Below, one piece after another: positions 13,118 to 21,592 of a stretch of DNA of 39,576 nucleotides. Position 1 is the first letter of the stretch; each line of letters begins with the position of its first letter. The position numbers and the translations under genes are program-made. The DNA is taken from assembly GCF_900456775.1 (NCBI RefSeq), contig NZ_UAUL01000014.1:1-39576 (forward strand), written 5' to 3'. This DNA comes from Sarcina ventriculi. GTDB taxonomy: Bacteria; Bacillota; Clostridia; Clostridiales; Clostridiaceae. The notes under the pieces were generated by a model, which was not told the origin of the DNA, searched no databases, and worked only from the letters and a program-made list of their open reading frames with translations.

Positions 13118-13597
13118 ATGTTGACTTATAAACAAGAACAATTTATACAAGGATTACTAGATGGTTTATCGCAACTTGAAGCTTATAAACAAGCCTACAA
13201 TTGTGAAAACATGAGTGATTCGACGATTTCCAGTAATGCCAGTAGACTTTTTAAGAATAGCAAGATTATAGCAAGATATAGTCGACTTTTAGACGCTTAT
13301 TCTAGCCAAAAATTAATACAAAGGACAGAACTATCGGAGCGAATGTTAGAACTGTTAGAGAGAGCCACAGAGGACACAAAAGAGAAGGGATTTAAACAGG
13401 GAAACATATCTGCCATGACCTTGGCTGTAAATACTTTAAAAGAACTAAATGGACTAACTTTTGCAGATGATCTAGCACAAGATAAATTACAGCTAGAAGT
13501 TGAAAAGCTAGAAGTAGCTAAAGATAAAAATAGAAATGATAAGGAATCGGATAAAGATAAAGCTGACTTATTAAGGAGGTTGGTGGAAAATGCCTAG
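13118..13597 (+). CDS. terS: Terminase small subunit
   Basis: 159 aa. The N-terminal LTYKQEQFIQGLLDGLSQLEA with AYKQAYNCENM is the Terminase_2 helix-turn-helix pattern; a central helical oligomerisation region and an acidic/lysine-rich tail (~120-159) follow. It recognises the packaging site and loads the large subunit. AAGGAG precedes the ATG, and the stop overlaps the large-subunit start by 8 nt. Confidence 0.92.
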   Translation: MLTYKQEQFIQGLLDGLSQLEAYKQAYNCENMSDSTISSNASRLFKNSKIIARYSRLLDAYSSQKLIQRTELSERMLELLERATEDTKEKGFKQGNISAMTLAVNTLKELNGLTFADDLAQDKLQLEVEKLEVAKDKNRNDKESDKDKADLLRRLVENA

Positions 13598-14528
13598 TTT
13601 TACCGAGAAACAAAAAGAAGTTATAAGATGTGTTAAAGAGGAAAATCCTAAAATTTTAATTTGTAATGGTGCTAAACGTGCTGGCAAAACTTATGTTATT
13701 AGCACCCTTATGTTAGGTAAGATAGCAGAACATTATGGAGAAGGTAAGTCCTTTATTTTAGGAGGAGCAACTTATAGCACTATACAGCGTAATGTTCTAA
13801 ACGATTGGGAAGAAATATTACAAACCAATTTTAAACTACATAAGGATAACCACATTAATATTTTTGGTAATAAGGTGTATATATTTGGAGGGGATAATTC
13901 GGCGTCTTGGAAGACTGTAAGAGGGTTTACAGCACAAGGCTGTTTCCTGAATGAAGCAACCGCCCTGAATGAAACTTTTATAAAAGAATCTATTTCTAGA
14001 TGTTCTTTACCTGGAGCTTTTATTTACATGGACACAAACCCCGAAAATCCCTTACATTTTGTAAAAACGGATTATATAGATAAAAGTGGACAAAGGTTAT
14101 CTAGTGGGAAATTAAATATAATAAATTTTGATTTTAAACTAGATGATAATACAGCTTTAGATACAGAATATATAGAATCTGTAAAGGCAAGCACTCCACA
14201 AGGAGTATTTTACGATAGAGATATATTAGGACTATGGGTTAATGCAGAAGGCGTTGTATACAGGGATTTTAACGCTAATAAGCATATTATAACTAAGGAT
14301 AACCTACCATATTTAAATGGCAAATTGAACATGATTAGAATATGGGGAGGTATAGACTGGGGATATAAACATAAAGGTTCTATATCTATCTATGGAATGG
14401 ATAAAAATAAGAATATTTATTGTTTAGAAGAATATACAAAGGATTTATTATTAATAGATTCTTGGGTATTAAAATGTAAAGAATTTATCACTAAATATGG
14501 AGATATACCTTTTTACGCAGATAGTGCT
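13590..14528 (+). CDS. terL: Terminase large subunit, exon 1
   Basis: Residues 1-313 of a 420-aa protein split by a group I intron. The ATPase half has a P-loop GAKRAGKT (27-34) and a Walker B/catalytic Glu segment GCFLNEA (118-123). The nuclease half starts with GIDWGY (D256) and YADSA (D311). The exon ends at 14528 after the codon for A313. Without splicing, translation would run 22 codons into the intron and stop at 14597. PBSX/SPP1-type terminases are ~420-440 aa, matching the spliced length. Confidence 0.93.
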
Positions 14529-15458
14529 AAACATTTGGCACTTAACTCCATTAATTGCTGGGAACCCCTAAAGACTTTAGTAGTTGAAATAAACTAACAA
14601 TCTAAAGTATGTAACAATGGGCAATCAGCAGTCATTTCAAAAAAACTTTAAAAATATGATACTTTATATATGAACATATGATATCATATATATGAACATA
14701 TTTTTAAAGGAGTGATTCAAATGAGAAAAAAACAAATAAATACTTTACCCGGATTTGAAAAGGTGAAAGATAGATACTGGATAACTGATCAAGGCGACGT
14801 TTTATCAATAGATTCAAAAGGTTGTAAAACATTAGCTATTAAATTATCAAGTCCTAGTTCTAAGTCGAAAGGTGGTTATCGTACAGTATGTTTATGTACA
14901 ACTGAGTTAACTGGTCAAAAAAGAGGATATAGAAATATAAAACGTAATATTTATCCTCGTATTAATCGCTTAGTAGCGATGGCTTTTATACCTAATCCAA
15001 CCAATAAAGAAACAGTAGACCATATAGATGGGGATATTAAGAATGATAATTATACTAATTTAAGATGGGCTACTATGAAGGAAAATTCACGTTATGCTAA
15101 TGCTAAACAAGTGTTTATGTATGATAATCAGGGATTATTAGTAAAAAAATATGAAAGTGGCGCTGATGTAAAACTAGATGGATTTAATCAAGGCCATGCT
15201 TTAGCAGTAGCAAGGGGTGTGGAAAGAAGTCATAAAGGCATGATTTTTTCTTATATTGAATTAACTAAAGATGAAGTGATTCAACGACTATCGAAACCAT
15301 TTTATCTTTCAAAGGATAAAAGAAGGAAGTAGAGTACACTAAAGCTAGTGGAAACATGGAGCAATCTAAGATTGAAGATATAGTCTAATCTTGCATGAAA
15401 GTGTAAGCAGTTCATAAGAGAACGGGTGAGGAGTAGCGCCCCTCACCGAATATAAATG
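14529..15458 (+). ncRNA. Group I intron in terL (930 nt) carrying an HNH gene
   Basis: Removing 14529-15458 restores ADSA-RPEHIAR. The 5' exon ends AGTGCT, which pairs with the internal guide GGCACT (14537-14542) to give a 6-bp P1 ending in the U-G wobble; the intron ends in G. Core elements: GGGCAATCAGCAG (P4-P6-like, ~14617), P8 CAATCT/AGATTG (15362-15374), the GAAGATATAGTC P7 block (15374-15385), P9 CTTGCAT-GAAA-GTGTAAG (15390-15407) with a GAAA loop, and a P9.1-like 8-bp stem (15424-15447). The HNH gene is inserted in a peripheral loop. Confidence 0.92.
14721..15332 (+). CDS. HNH homing endonuclease (intron-encoded, terL intron)
   Basis: 203 aa from the ATG at 14721, with AAAGGAG 8 nt upstream; an in-frame GTG at 14712 overlaps that site. 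The N-terminal part is NUMOD4-like (LPGFEKVKDRYWITDQGDVL). The HNH core is at ~85-125 (RLVAMAFIPNPTNKETVDHI, DGDIKNDNYTNLRWAT), the HNH_3/I-HmuI-like type. The C-terminal NUMOD1-like segment (VFMYDNQGLLVKKYESGADV) would contact DNA. It cuts intron-less terL alleles so that repair copies the intron in. A 15-bp direct repeat (14665-14679 and 14687-14701) lies just before its ribosome binding site. Confidence 0.9.
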   Translation: MRKKQINTLPGFEKVKDRYWITDQGDVLSIDSKGCKTLAIKLSSPSSKSKGGYRTVCLCTTELTGQKRGYRNIKRNIYPRINRLVAMAFIPNPTNKETVDHIDGDIKNDNYTNLRWATMKENSRYANAKQVFMYDNQGLLVKKYESGADVKLDGFNQGHALAVARGVERSHKGMIFSYIELTKDEVIQRLSKPFYLSKDKRRK

Positions 15459-15782
15459 AGACCAGAGCATATAGCTAGGTTTAGAAAAGAGGGTATTAAG
15501 TGCCAACTTGCTAATAAAAATGTTAAACCAGGAATAGAAACTGTATCTAAGTTATTGCTAAAGGATAGATTATATCTAGTTAAAGAGGATATTATGGACT
15601 TACCTAAGGAGTTTAGTTTATATGTTTGGGGATCAGATGACGAGCCTGTAAAAACCAACGATGATGCCTTAGATGGTCTTAGATATGCTATTTATACAGA
15701 TTCTTTACTCCACCCAAATGATTATTTCCCACTTATTGCACCAACTAAAAAATATCCAAGTAGAAGGGATTTTATATACTAA
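15459..15782 (+). CDS. terL: Terminase large subunit, exon 2
   Basis: Residues 314-420. Begins RPEHIARFRKEGI, directly continuing ADSA of exon 1, and contains the last nuclease motif DDALDGLRYAIYTD. The ATG at 15456-15458 is the end of the intron, not a start. There is no ribosome binding site in front of it. Confidence 0.92.
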   Translation, partial: RPEHIARFRKEGIKCQLANKNVKPGIETVSKLLLKDRLYLVKEDIMDLPKEFSLYVWGSDDEPVKTNDDALDGLRYAIYTDSLLHPNDYFPLIAPTKKYPSRRDFIY

Positions 15783-15826
15783 ACCTAGAACTTCGGAAAA
15801 TTTAGTTTTTCCGAAGTTTGGGGTTT
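15781..15826 (+). other. Long RNA hairpin between terL and portal region
   Basis: A 12-bp perfect stem (15789-15800 with 15807-15818) contains CTTCGG/CCGAAG and is extended by AAACC/GGTTT. No T-run follows the stem, so it is not a good terminator. A 7-bp inverted repeat (TGTATAC, GTATACA) follows at 15836-15853. A processing or stability element in the late mRNA is possible. Confidence 0.6.
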
Positions 15827-15874
15827 AAACATTAATGTATACACGAGTATACAGGAGATTAAAGGAGATTAATT

Positions 15875-15952
15875 ATGTATTTTACAGAGGAACATATAAT
15901 ATTATTATTTCTTTTATGTCTACTAACAGCATTTATAATAAGATGTTTATAA
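15875..15952 (+). CDS. 25-aa single-TM micropeptide
   Basis: MYFTEEHIILLFLLCLLTAF then IIRCL. AAAGGAG lies upstream at good spacing. It is one hydrophobic helix, in the late operon between terL and the portal gene. Unknown; the strong ribosome binding site supports translation. Confidence 0.55.
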   Translation: MYFTEEHIILLFLLCLLTAFIIRCL

Positions 15953-15973
15953 ATAAAATGAAAGGAGATTAAT

Positions 15974-17452
15974 ATGAGATTTTTTAGTAAAAGAAAGGAA
16001 AAAAGGCGTATGAAGAAACAACAAAAAAATATCCAAGCTGATTTATACAGTTTATATATCCAATGGACAGCACAACCCGAATATATAGATGCAGAAATAG
16101 GAGAAAAATACTATAAAGGAGAAAATGATATTAGATTAAGAAAACAATTTAAATTAATAGATGGAAAAACCTTACCCGAACCCGATTTACCTAATAATAA
16201 ATTAAGCCATAACTGGGGAAACTACCTTATAAACCAAAAAATAAATTATTGCTTAGCAAAATCCCCAAAATTTGAATGTAAAGATGAGCAATATTTAGAG
16301 TATTTTAATAACTGGTGCGAGGAAAATAACTTTAATTACTGGCTTAGATTTTTAGGAACTCAGGCGTCGATTGAAGGTAGAAGTTGGCTGTTCCCATACA
16401 TAGATGACAACGGAGATTTTAAAGCACAAGTATTTGGATTTAAGGAGTGCATACCTATTTGGACAGACCAACTACATACAGACCTTAAAGGCGTAATAAG
16501 GGTATATACAACAACAGGAACAGGATTAAATTTACCGCAAGGAGATACACACTTAGAGTATTGGACACCAGAGGGTTGCCAGCGCTATATTGTACAAGGT
16601 AGAGCATTGGTCTTGGAAAATAATACTTTTACAGAATTAGATTTGATAGATGGTAAATTTAATGGATTTGAGCCCGATTTTTTAAATAATAAAAATCCAC
16701 ACACTTGGGGTAAAACTCCGTTTATATGCTTTAAAAATAATATTATAGAGCAATCGGATATAATTCCTATTAAATCTTTAATAGATAATTTCGATTTTGT
16801 TAGAAGTGACTTAGCTAATACATTGGAAAAGTTTGTTAACTCTATAATTACAATAAGTAATGCACAAGGCACAGACCTAGATGAATTTATCCATAACTTA
16901 AAATTATATGGTGTAGCCAAAGTTGATAATGTAAGCCAGCAAGGTAGTGGAGCAAACATTGGAGTTATTACCCAACCTATAGATTGCGAAGCTTCGACAA
17001 CGCATACGAACCTATTAGAAGAAAGCATAATAAAACTAAGTGGTGCATTCCATTTACCTCAAACAGGACAATTACCACCTAGTGGAGTGGCTTTAAAGTT
17101 ATTTTACCAAGGTCTAGAAATTAAATGTAATGGCTTAGAAAGTCAATTTAAGCTTGCTTTTAATCAATTCCAATACTTTTTTATGGAATATTTAAAAATT
17201 AAATATAACTTTACACCTTCAGCTAAAATTAAAATTTCCTTTGATATTAACAGCATTATGAACGAAAACGAACAAGCAGATACTTTAAATAAACAAATGG
17301 ATGCAATGCGTAAGGCTAAAGGCGTAGTAAGTGATGAAACCTTATATAATAACCACCCTTGGGTTAAGGATGCACAAGAAGAAATTAAAAAAGTTTCGAA
17401 ACAAAATGATGATTATTTTGGAAAAGGTGATTTAAATAAATATGGATTATAA
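15974..17452 (+). CDS. Portal protein (SPP1 Gp6-like)
   Basis: 492 aa, inside the normal size range for SPP1-type portals. A basic N-terminus (MRFFSKRKEKRRMKKQQKN) is followed by YYKGENDIR, KLSHNWGNYLINQKINYCLA and FNYWLRFLGTQASIEGRSWL, characteristic of the Phage_prot_Gp6 family. The crown/stem region (~260-400) includes SGAFHLPQTGQLPPSGVALK. It forms the dodecameric ring at the head vertex through which DNA is packaged. AAAGGAG precedes the ATG; the end overlaps the minor head gene by 11 nt. Confidence 0.93.
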   Translation: MRFFSKRKEKRRMKKQQKNIQADLYSLYIQWTAQPEYIDAEIGEKYYKGENDIRLRKQFKLIDGKTLPEPDLPNNKLSHNWGNYLINQKINYCLAKSPKFECKDEQYLEYFNNWCEENNFNYWLRFLGTQASIEGRSWLFPYIDDNGDFKAQVFGFKECIPIWTDQLHTDLKGVIRVYTTTGTGLNLPQGDTHLEYWTPEGCQRYIVQGRALVLENNTFTELDLIDGKFNGFEPDFLNNKNPHTWGKTPFICFKNNIIEQSDIIPIKSLIDNFDFVRSDLANTLEKFVNSIITISNAQGTDLDEFIHNLKLYGVAKVDNVSQQGSGANIGVITQPIDCEASTTHTNLLEESIIKLSGAFHLPQTGQLPPSGVALKLFYQGLEIKCNGLESQFKLAFNQFQYFFMEYLKIKYNFTPSAKIKISFDINSIMNENEQADTLNKQMDAMRKAKGVVSDETLYNNHPWVKDAQEEIKKVSKQNDDYFGKGDLNKYGL

Positions 17453-18200
17453 CACAATGTTAGCCTTATGGGCTTTATATAGTAAAGCAGATAAAAAGAA
17501 TAAGAAGTTATTTATATATACTTTAATGTTATTAAATTTAATAAGAAAAGTAGAGAGGGAAATTAATATAATTAATGCCCAAAATGTAAGCTATACTAAG
17601 GAAGAAGTCGATATTAAGCGACTTAAAGAAGTAGACAAGCTACTTAATAAACAATATACACAAATCTCAAAATTAATCGAAGATAGTTTAATAGATTCTT
17701 ATTTTTCCACAGAAAAAATTTTAAATAAAGAATTAAATATAGATCAGCACTTAACTCTCGAAGCTATAAAAAATGTTGTTAATAGTGTTTGGGTAGGAAA
17801 TAAGAATTTCAAACAGCGTTTAGAGTGGAATTTAAGGGAGATTTATAAGAAGTTTAAAGAGTTGCAACAAGAAGAAATAGACACTTTAAAACTTAAGGAA
17901 CTCCAAAAAAATTATTATTACAGACTTAGACGTTTGTTAGATACAGAAACACATCATACGATTAATTCGGCTTGTCAAAGGGCGTATGAAAGGGCAGGCA
18001 TTCAATTTGTGCAATGGATTGCCCACGAAGATGAAAAAACATGTCCTGTATGTAGGAGCTATGATAGAAAAATCTTTATCAGACAATCCGCTCCATTTTG
18101 CCCCGATCACCCTTTTTGTAGATGTTTAATAATACCTAGTACAGAGGAGGATTATAAAAGATGGATTTCTCTAAGTATGGGTTACAACCCGAGCAAATAA
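17442..18200 (+). CDS. SPP1 gp7-like minor head protein (Phage_Mu_F)
   Basis: 252 aa, largely helical. The C-terminal MuF-type signature is present: RAYERAGIQFVQWIAHEDEK, then CPVC (201-204), APFCPDHPFCRC (218-228). These cysteines and histidine could bind a metal. Such proteins bind the portal and are packaged in the capsid. It overlaps the portal (11 nt) and scaffold (40 nt) genes. Confidence 0.88.
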   Translation: MDYNTMLALWALYSKADKKNKKLFIYTLMLLNLIRKVEREINIINAQNVSYTKEEVDIKRLKEVDKLLNKQYTQISKLIEDSLIDSYFSTEKILNKELNIDQHLTLEAIKNVVNSVWVGNKNFKQRLEWNLREIYKKFKELQQEEIDTLKLKELQKNYYYRLRRLLDTETHHTINSACQRAYERAGIQFVQWIAHEDEKTCPVCRSYDRKIFIRQSAPFCPDHPFCRCLIIPSTEEDYKRWISLSMGYNPSK

Positions 18201-18703
18201 TAGAGTTAGAAAATACATATAAACAAGAAATAGAAAAAATTAAAGCTAAAGTAAAAGAACCTTATAGTGATTATGATAGTTTAAAATCCACTATACAAGA
18301 ATTACAAAGTTCTGATAAGAAAAATAAGAAGGAACTAAGTAATTTACAAGGTTTAAACGAAGCTTTAAATAAAAAATTAAATGATTCCGTTTTAGATAAT
18401 GCAATCGCTAAAGCATTTTTTGAAAAGGGAGTAAAAGATGTTGACCTTTTTGGTAGCCAAATAGATAAAACAAAAATAACTACCAATGAAAATGGCGAGT
18501 TTATAGGACTTAATGAGCAATTAGATAGTGTTTTAACTAAATATGCCCATTTATTAGAGCCTAGAAACGAATTAAAAGGAAGAAGTCCAAAACTAAACGC
18601 AGATAGTAAACCGATTCCTGACATGAAAAGTTTTTTGCAACAGCCAAATTTTTCGTTAGAGGAATGGAATTCTTACTTAGACCAAGTAGAACCAAGATTA
18701 TAA
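18161..18703 (+). CDS. Scaffolding protein (GP20-like)
   Basis: 180 aa. A long helical coiled-coil region (~10-75, Lys/Glu/Leu-rich) and a compact middle (NAIAKAFFEKGVKDVDLFGS) match the phage minor structural GP20 family. It guides coat assembly and is absent from mature heads in relatives. Start at 18161 with GAGGAGG upstream, inside the end of the gp7-like gene. Confidence 0.85.
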   Translation: MDFSKYGLQPEQIIELENTYKQEIEKIKAKVKEPYSDYDSLKSTIQELQSSDKKNKKELSNLQGLNEALNKKLNDSVLDNAIAKAFFEKGVKDVDLFGSQIDKTKITTNENGEFIGLNEQLDSVLTKYAHLLEPRNELKGRSPKLNADSKPIPDMKSFLQQPNFSLEEWNSYLDQVEPRL

Positions 18704-18721
18704 AAAAAAGGAGATGATTAA

Positions 18722-19639
18722 ATGCCTACACCTACATTAGGAAATGCAATAGGAAATTTATTGCCTAGCGAATTATACCCTATTGCAGTCGAAAAAGTCT
18801 TTTTACCAAGATACCATGAAGTATCCCCCATTCCAGTATTAACTAAAAGATTCCCAAGAATTATAGGAACCCAAATAGTTTACCCAACTATCGGTAAATC
18901 TACAGTTAACACTTTAACTACAGATACCTTTGATGGAACAATACCCGTCCAAAACATTACAGCAGAAGCTACTACAATTAATTTAAACCAAGTTTCGACT
19001 TGGGCTTATACATTACCTCCATTTATGCACACTCTTTCTCCGGCGAGAGTGATGACAGAGCAATTAATAGATAATGCACAAACGTTATCCGATTGCATTG
19101 CTACACAAGTTTTAAGCCAAATGTTTGCTGGTGCAGGCACACAAATGGGTACAGTTGAAATAAGTATAGAAAATGCCTATATTAATTTAATTGACATGAA
19201 CACTAAGCTTAATAAGTTAAATGTTCCTAGTAGGGGAAGAAGGTTCATAATAGATTATGATTATTATAATTTATTAGAAAAATCTGAACGACTTGGTAGA
19301 GATACAAGAGTTGAGCCTAATGGATATATTAGTGGATTCGAAATAGCTGGATATGAAGTTTATGTAACTAATTTATTAACTAGTACTCCAGGAACAACAG
19401 GAGAAAATCCAACTAACCCAACTGGACAAGCGATGTTGATCCAAGAAGATGCTTTCGGATACGCAGATATAGTTTCCAAAACACAATACATAGATGGTGC
19501 AGTAGGAAATATGTCCGAAACTATGCAAGGAGCATTAAGATGGGGAGCAGGATATTTATTACCAAATAACGCTGTAGCTTGTACTTGCTCTTATACAATG
19601 GATATGCCTTCAAACGTCGAGTACACAATGAATGTGTAA
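18722..19639 (+). CDS. Major capsid protein (HK97 fold)
   Basis: 305 aa. MPTPTLGNAIGNLLPSELYP at the start, a long beta-rich body, LNVPSRGRRFIIDYDYYNLL, and DIVSKTQYIDGAVGNMSETM near the end, a pattern of Gp5/P22-type coat proteins in low-GC phages. It directly follows the scaffold gene and is preceded by AAGGAG. No N-terminal delta domain or protease gene is present, so the scaffold is separate. Confidence 0.9.
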   Translation: MPTPTLGNAIGNLLPSELYPIAVEKVFLPRYHEVSPIPVLTKRFPRIIGTQIVYPTIGKSTVNTLTTDTFDGTIPVQNITAEATTINLNQVSTWAYTLPPFMHTLSPARVMTEQLIDNAQTLSDCIATQVLSQMFAGAGTQMGTVEISIENAYINLIDMNTKLNKLNVPSRGRRFIIDYDYYNLLEKSERLGRDTRVEPNGYISGFEIAGYEVYVTNLLTSTPGTTGENPTNPTGQAMLIQEDAFGYADIVSKTQYIDGAVGNMSETMQGALRWGAGYLLPNNAVACTCSYTMDMPSNVEYTMNV

Positions 19640-19648
19640 TAGGTATTA

Positions 19649-19939
19649 ATGGGCAATATCCTAACACAATTACAAGAGTTGTTACCTTATGCAGAGGAAA
19701 CAACTCTAAATTATTACATATTACAAGCTACACAAAGTTTTTTAAATTTAACAAATCAACCATCTGTACCTCCTAATGCCTATCTAGTAATAATATCTAT
19801 GGTTTTAGAACTGTATAACACTAACGGTTATGAGGGTTTAAGTACTTCTAATACTGGTGGTGTAAGTTATACTTTACAAACGAATTATTCCCCTCGAGTA
19901 ATGCAACAAATAAGCCAGTACAGGAGAATAGCATGGTAA
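19649..19939 (+). CDS. Head-tail connector (gp6/gp15-like adaptor)
   Basis: 96 aa, helical. MGNILTQLQELLPYAEETTL and YYILQATQSFLNLTNQPSVP are typical of the small connector that docks under the portal and extends the DNA channel. It is in the right place after the capsid gene. The end overlaps the next start by 7 nt. Confidence 0.82.
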   Translation: MGNILTQLQELLPYAEETTLNYYILQATQSFLNLTNQPSVPPNAYLVIISMVLELYNTNGYEGLSTSNTGGVSYTLQTNYSPRVMQQISQYRRIAW

Positions 19940-20232
19940 TTAAACAATTAGTAGTGCAAACATTACAAGAAACTAGAAGCCCTAAGAGTGGGGCTATTGT
20001 TAGAGCATGGGAAGATACAGCGACTATAACTGGTCGAGTAACCTATTTAACTACTACTAAAACAGTCAAAGATATTAGGACTTATACAACTAATATTATT
20101 GTATTAACCAAATATCCAGTTTTGAACGCAGAACAAAACAGATTATTACTCGATAATGTTCCGTTCGCAATTAATTATGTGGAAAATGGAATTTGGAATG
20201 TAGTCCATTGCGAGGAGTTTAAGATATGTTAA
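19933..20232 (+). CDS. Head closure / head-tail joining protein
   Basis: 99 aa, beta-rich: EDTATITGRVTYLTTTKTVK, then NIIVLTKYPVL, NRLLLDNVPFAINYVENGIW. Fold pattern and position fit the Phage_H_T_join (SPP1 gp16-like) family, which plugs the filled head. It overlaps both neighbours by 7 nt. Confidence 0.78.
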   Translation: MVIKQLVVQTLQETRSPKSGAIVRAWEDTATITGRVTYLTTTKTVKDIRTYTTNIIVLTKYPVLNAEQNRLLLDNVPFAINYVENGIWNVVHCEEFKIC

Positions 20233-20523
20233 TTACATGGGAAACAGAAGACTTCTTAAATAGCATTAAAAATGCTCTTAATAATTATAAAGAAAAAGCT
20301 TATACAGGCATGGAAGAAGTGGGTAAATTAGTATTAGAAGAAGCTAAACAAAATTCTTTAGTTAAATATGATACTGGTTTAATGGAGGAAAACTCTGGTT
20401 ACACAATTAATTCAGATGGTAATTCCATTACAGCACTTATTGGGTTTATGGAATTTTATAGTATTTATGTACACCAAGGAACTGGTATTTACGCTATTAA
20501 TGGAGATGGAAGGCAAACACCGT
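20226..20523 (+). CDS. HK97 gp10-like tail completion protein, exon 1
   Basis: First 99 codons plus one base of a 145-aa protein interrupted by a group I intron. It contains GKLVLEEAKQNSLVKYDTGL and FYSIYVHQGTGIYAINGDGR, the HK97 gp10 signature, ending ...QTP. The first base of the next codon (T) is in exon 1 and pairs with GG of exon 2 to give Trp. Unspliced translation ends 5 codons later (LVLAA). Confidence 0.88.
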
Positions 20524-21452
20524 TAGTACTAGCGGCTTAATATAGAAATATATTATGAAAAATCGGGCAAAATCGGTAAAAATCTAAAATATATGGTTAC
20601 GGTGAACATAACTTATTTACTATGTTATAATATTATTGAGGTGATAATATGTTTAAACATGGGAAAAATAATACTCCACTTTACCATAGATGGGAGGGAA
20701 TGATTCAACGAACTACAAATATGAAAGATGCAAATTATTCACATTATGGTGCTAGAGGAATTAAAGTGTGCACCGAATGGCGTAATGATTTTATGGCTTT
20801 TTACAATTGGGCAATGGCAAATGGATATCAACCAAATTTATCATTAGATAGAATAAATGTTGATGGTAATTATGAACCTAGTAATTGTAGATGGGTAGAT
20901 ATGAAAGTGCAAAGCAATAACAAAACAAATAATATTTTTGTAGAATACAAAGGTAATAAAGTCACGCTTTCTCAACTCAGCCAATTAACAGGTATTGCTC
21001 GTACTACACTTTTAGGGCGTTATCAAAAAGGTGACAGAGGAGAACGATTAGTGCGTCAACCTCTTAGTAATAAAGGTAGATTTACAAAGGAAAGGGCTCA
21101 AGCTATCACTCATCCTAGTAAATTGACCATAAAAGAAGTTAGAGATATAAAAAGAATGTTTGTTGAATCTAATAAAAGCAATAAAGAAATTGCAATACAA
21201 TATCATGTTGCACCTTCTACCATTAATGATATTCGTAAAGGAAGAACATGGAAATATGTAGCTATAAATCATGACAATACCGAGTTAACTGACTAGATAG
21301 CGACAGGCTAGTCAGCAATGTAGAGCGTAGCAAGTGAATAAATATAATCTTGCCAAGAGTGTCCGACACTCTCAAATTAGGGTGATGATATACGCCGAAC
21401 TTATAGGAAACTATAAGAAATTAAGATAAAAAGCTTAATGATAACACAATTG
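20524..21452 (+). ncRNA. Group I intron in gp10-like gene (929 nt) carrying an HNH gene
   Basis: Removing 20524-21452 joins ...RQTP to WYWQGTTEKWEGW. Exon 1 ends CCGT, which pairs with GCGG (20532-20535) as P1 with the U-G wobble at the splice site; the intron ends in G. P7 is GCGTA (21325-21329) with TACGC (21391-21395); P8 is a 7-bp hairpin (21356-21372); P9 is CTTATAG-GAAA-CTATAAG (21400-21417) with a GAAA loop, followed by an ATTAAG/CTTAAT stem. Its core differs from the terL intron, so the two are not recent copies. Confidence 0.85.
20649..21296 (+). CDS. HNH homing endonuclease (intron-encoded, gp10 intron)
   Basis: 215 aa. The nuclease part is LYHRWEGMIQRTTNMKDANY, HYGARGIKVCTEWRNDFMAF, LSLDRINVDGNYEPSNCRWV, the compact HNH subtype seen in many mobile phage genes. 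A first HTH-like region (KVTLSQLSQLTGIARTTLLG) and a second C-terminal HTH (NKEIAIQYHVAPSTINDIRK) should give target specificity. GAGGTG precedes the ATG. A TATAAT with TG extension at ~20625-20630 may drive it independently inside the intron. It is unlike the terL intron enzyme in both domain order and sequence. Confidence 0.88.
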   Translation: MFKHGKNNTPLYHRWEGMIQRTTNMKDANYSHYGARGIKVCTEWRNDFMAFYNWAMANGYQPNLSLDRINVDGNYEPSNCRWVDMKVQSNNKTNNIFVEYKGNKVTLSQLSQLTGIARTTLLGRYQKGDRGERLVRQPLSNKGRFTKERAQAITHPSKLTIKEVRDIKRMFVESNKSNKEIAIQYHVAPSTINDIRKGRTWKYVAINHDNTELTD

Positions 21453-21592
21453 GGTACTGGCAAGGTACTACAGAAAAATGGGAAGGGTGGCATAGAACCC
21501 GAGGACAAACCTCAGCTCCCTTTTTACAAGATGCCTTAGATACCTATAAAAGCGAAATTCCTATAATATTAGCGGAGGCAATTAACCGATGA
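21453..21592 (+). CDS. HK97 gp10-like tail completion protein, exon 2
   Basis: Continues after splicing with WYWQGTTEKWEGWHRTRGQT, SAPFLQDALDTYKSEIPIIL and AEAINR. The RGQ-APFLQDAL block is the conserved C-terminus of gp10 family proteins. There is no start codon or ribosome binding site of its own. Its TGA overlaps the next ATG. Confidence 0.85.

Noticed and set aside
15456-15782. Independent 108-aa gene starting at the ATG 15456
   Set aside because: The ATG is the last three bases of the group I intron; no ribosome binding site, and the sequence continues the terminase.
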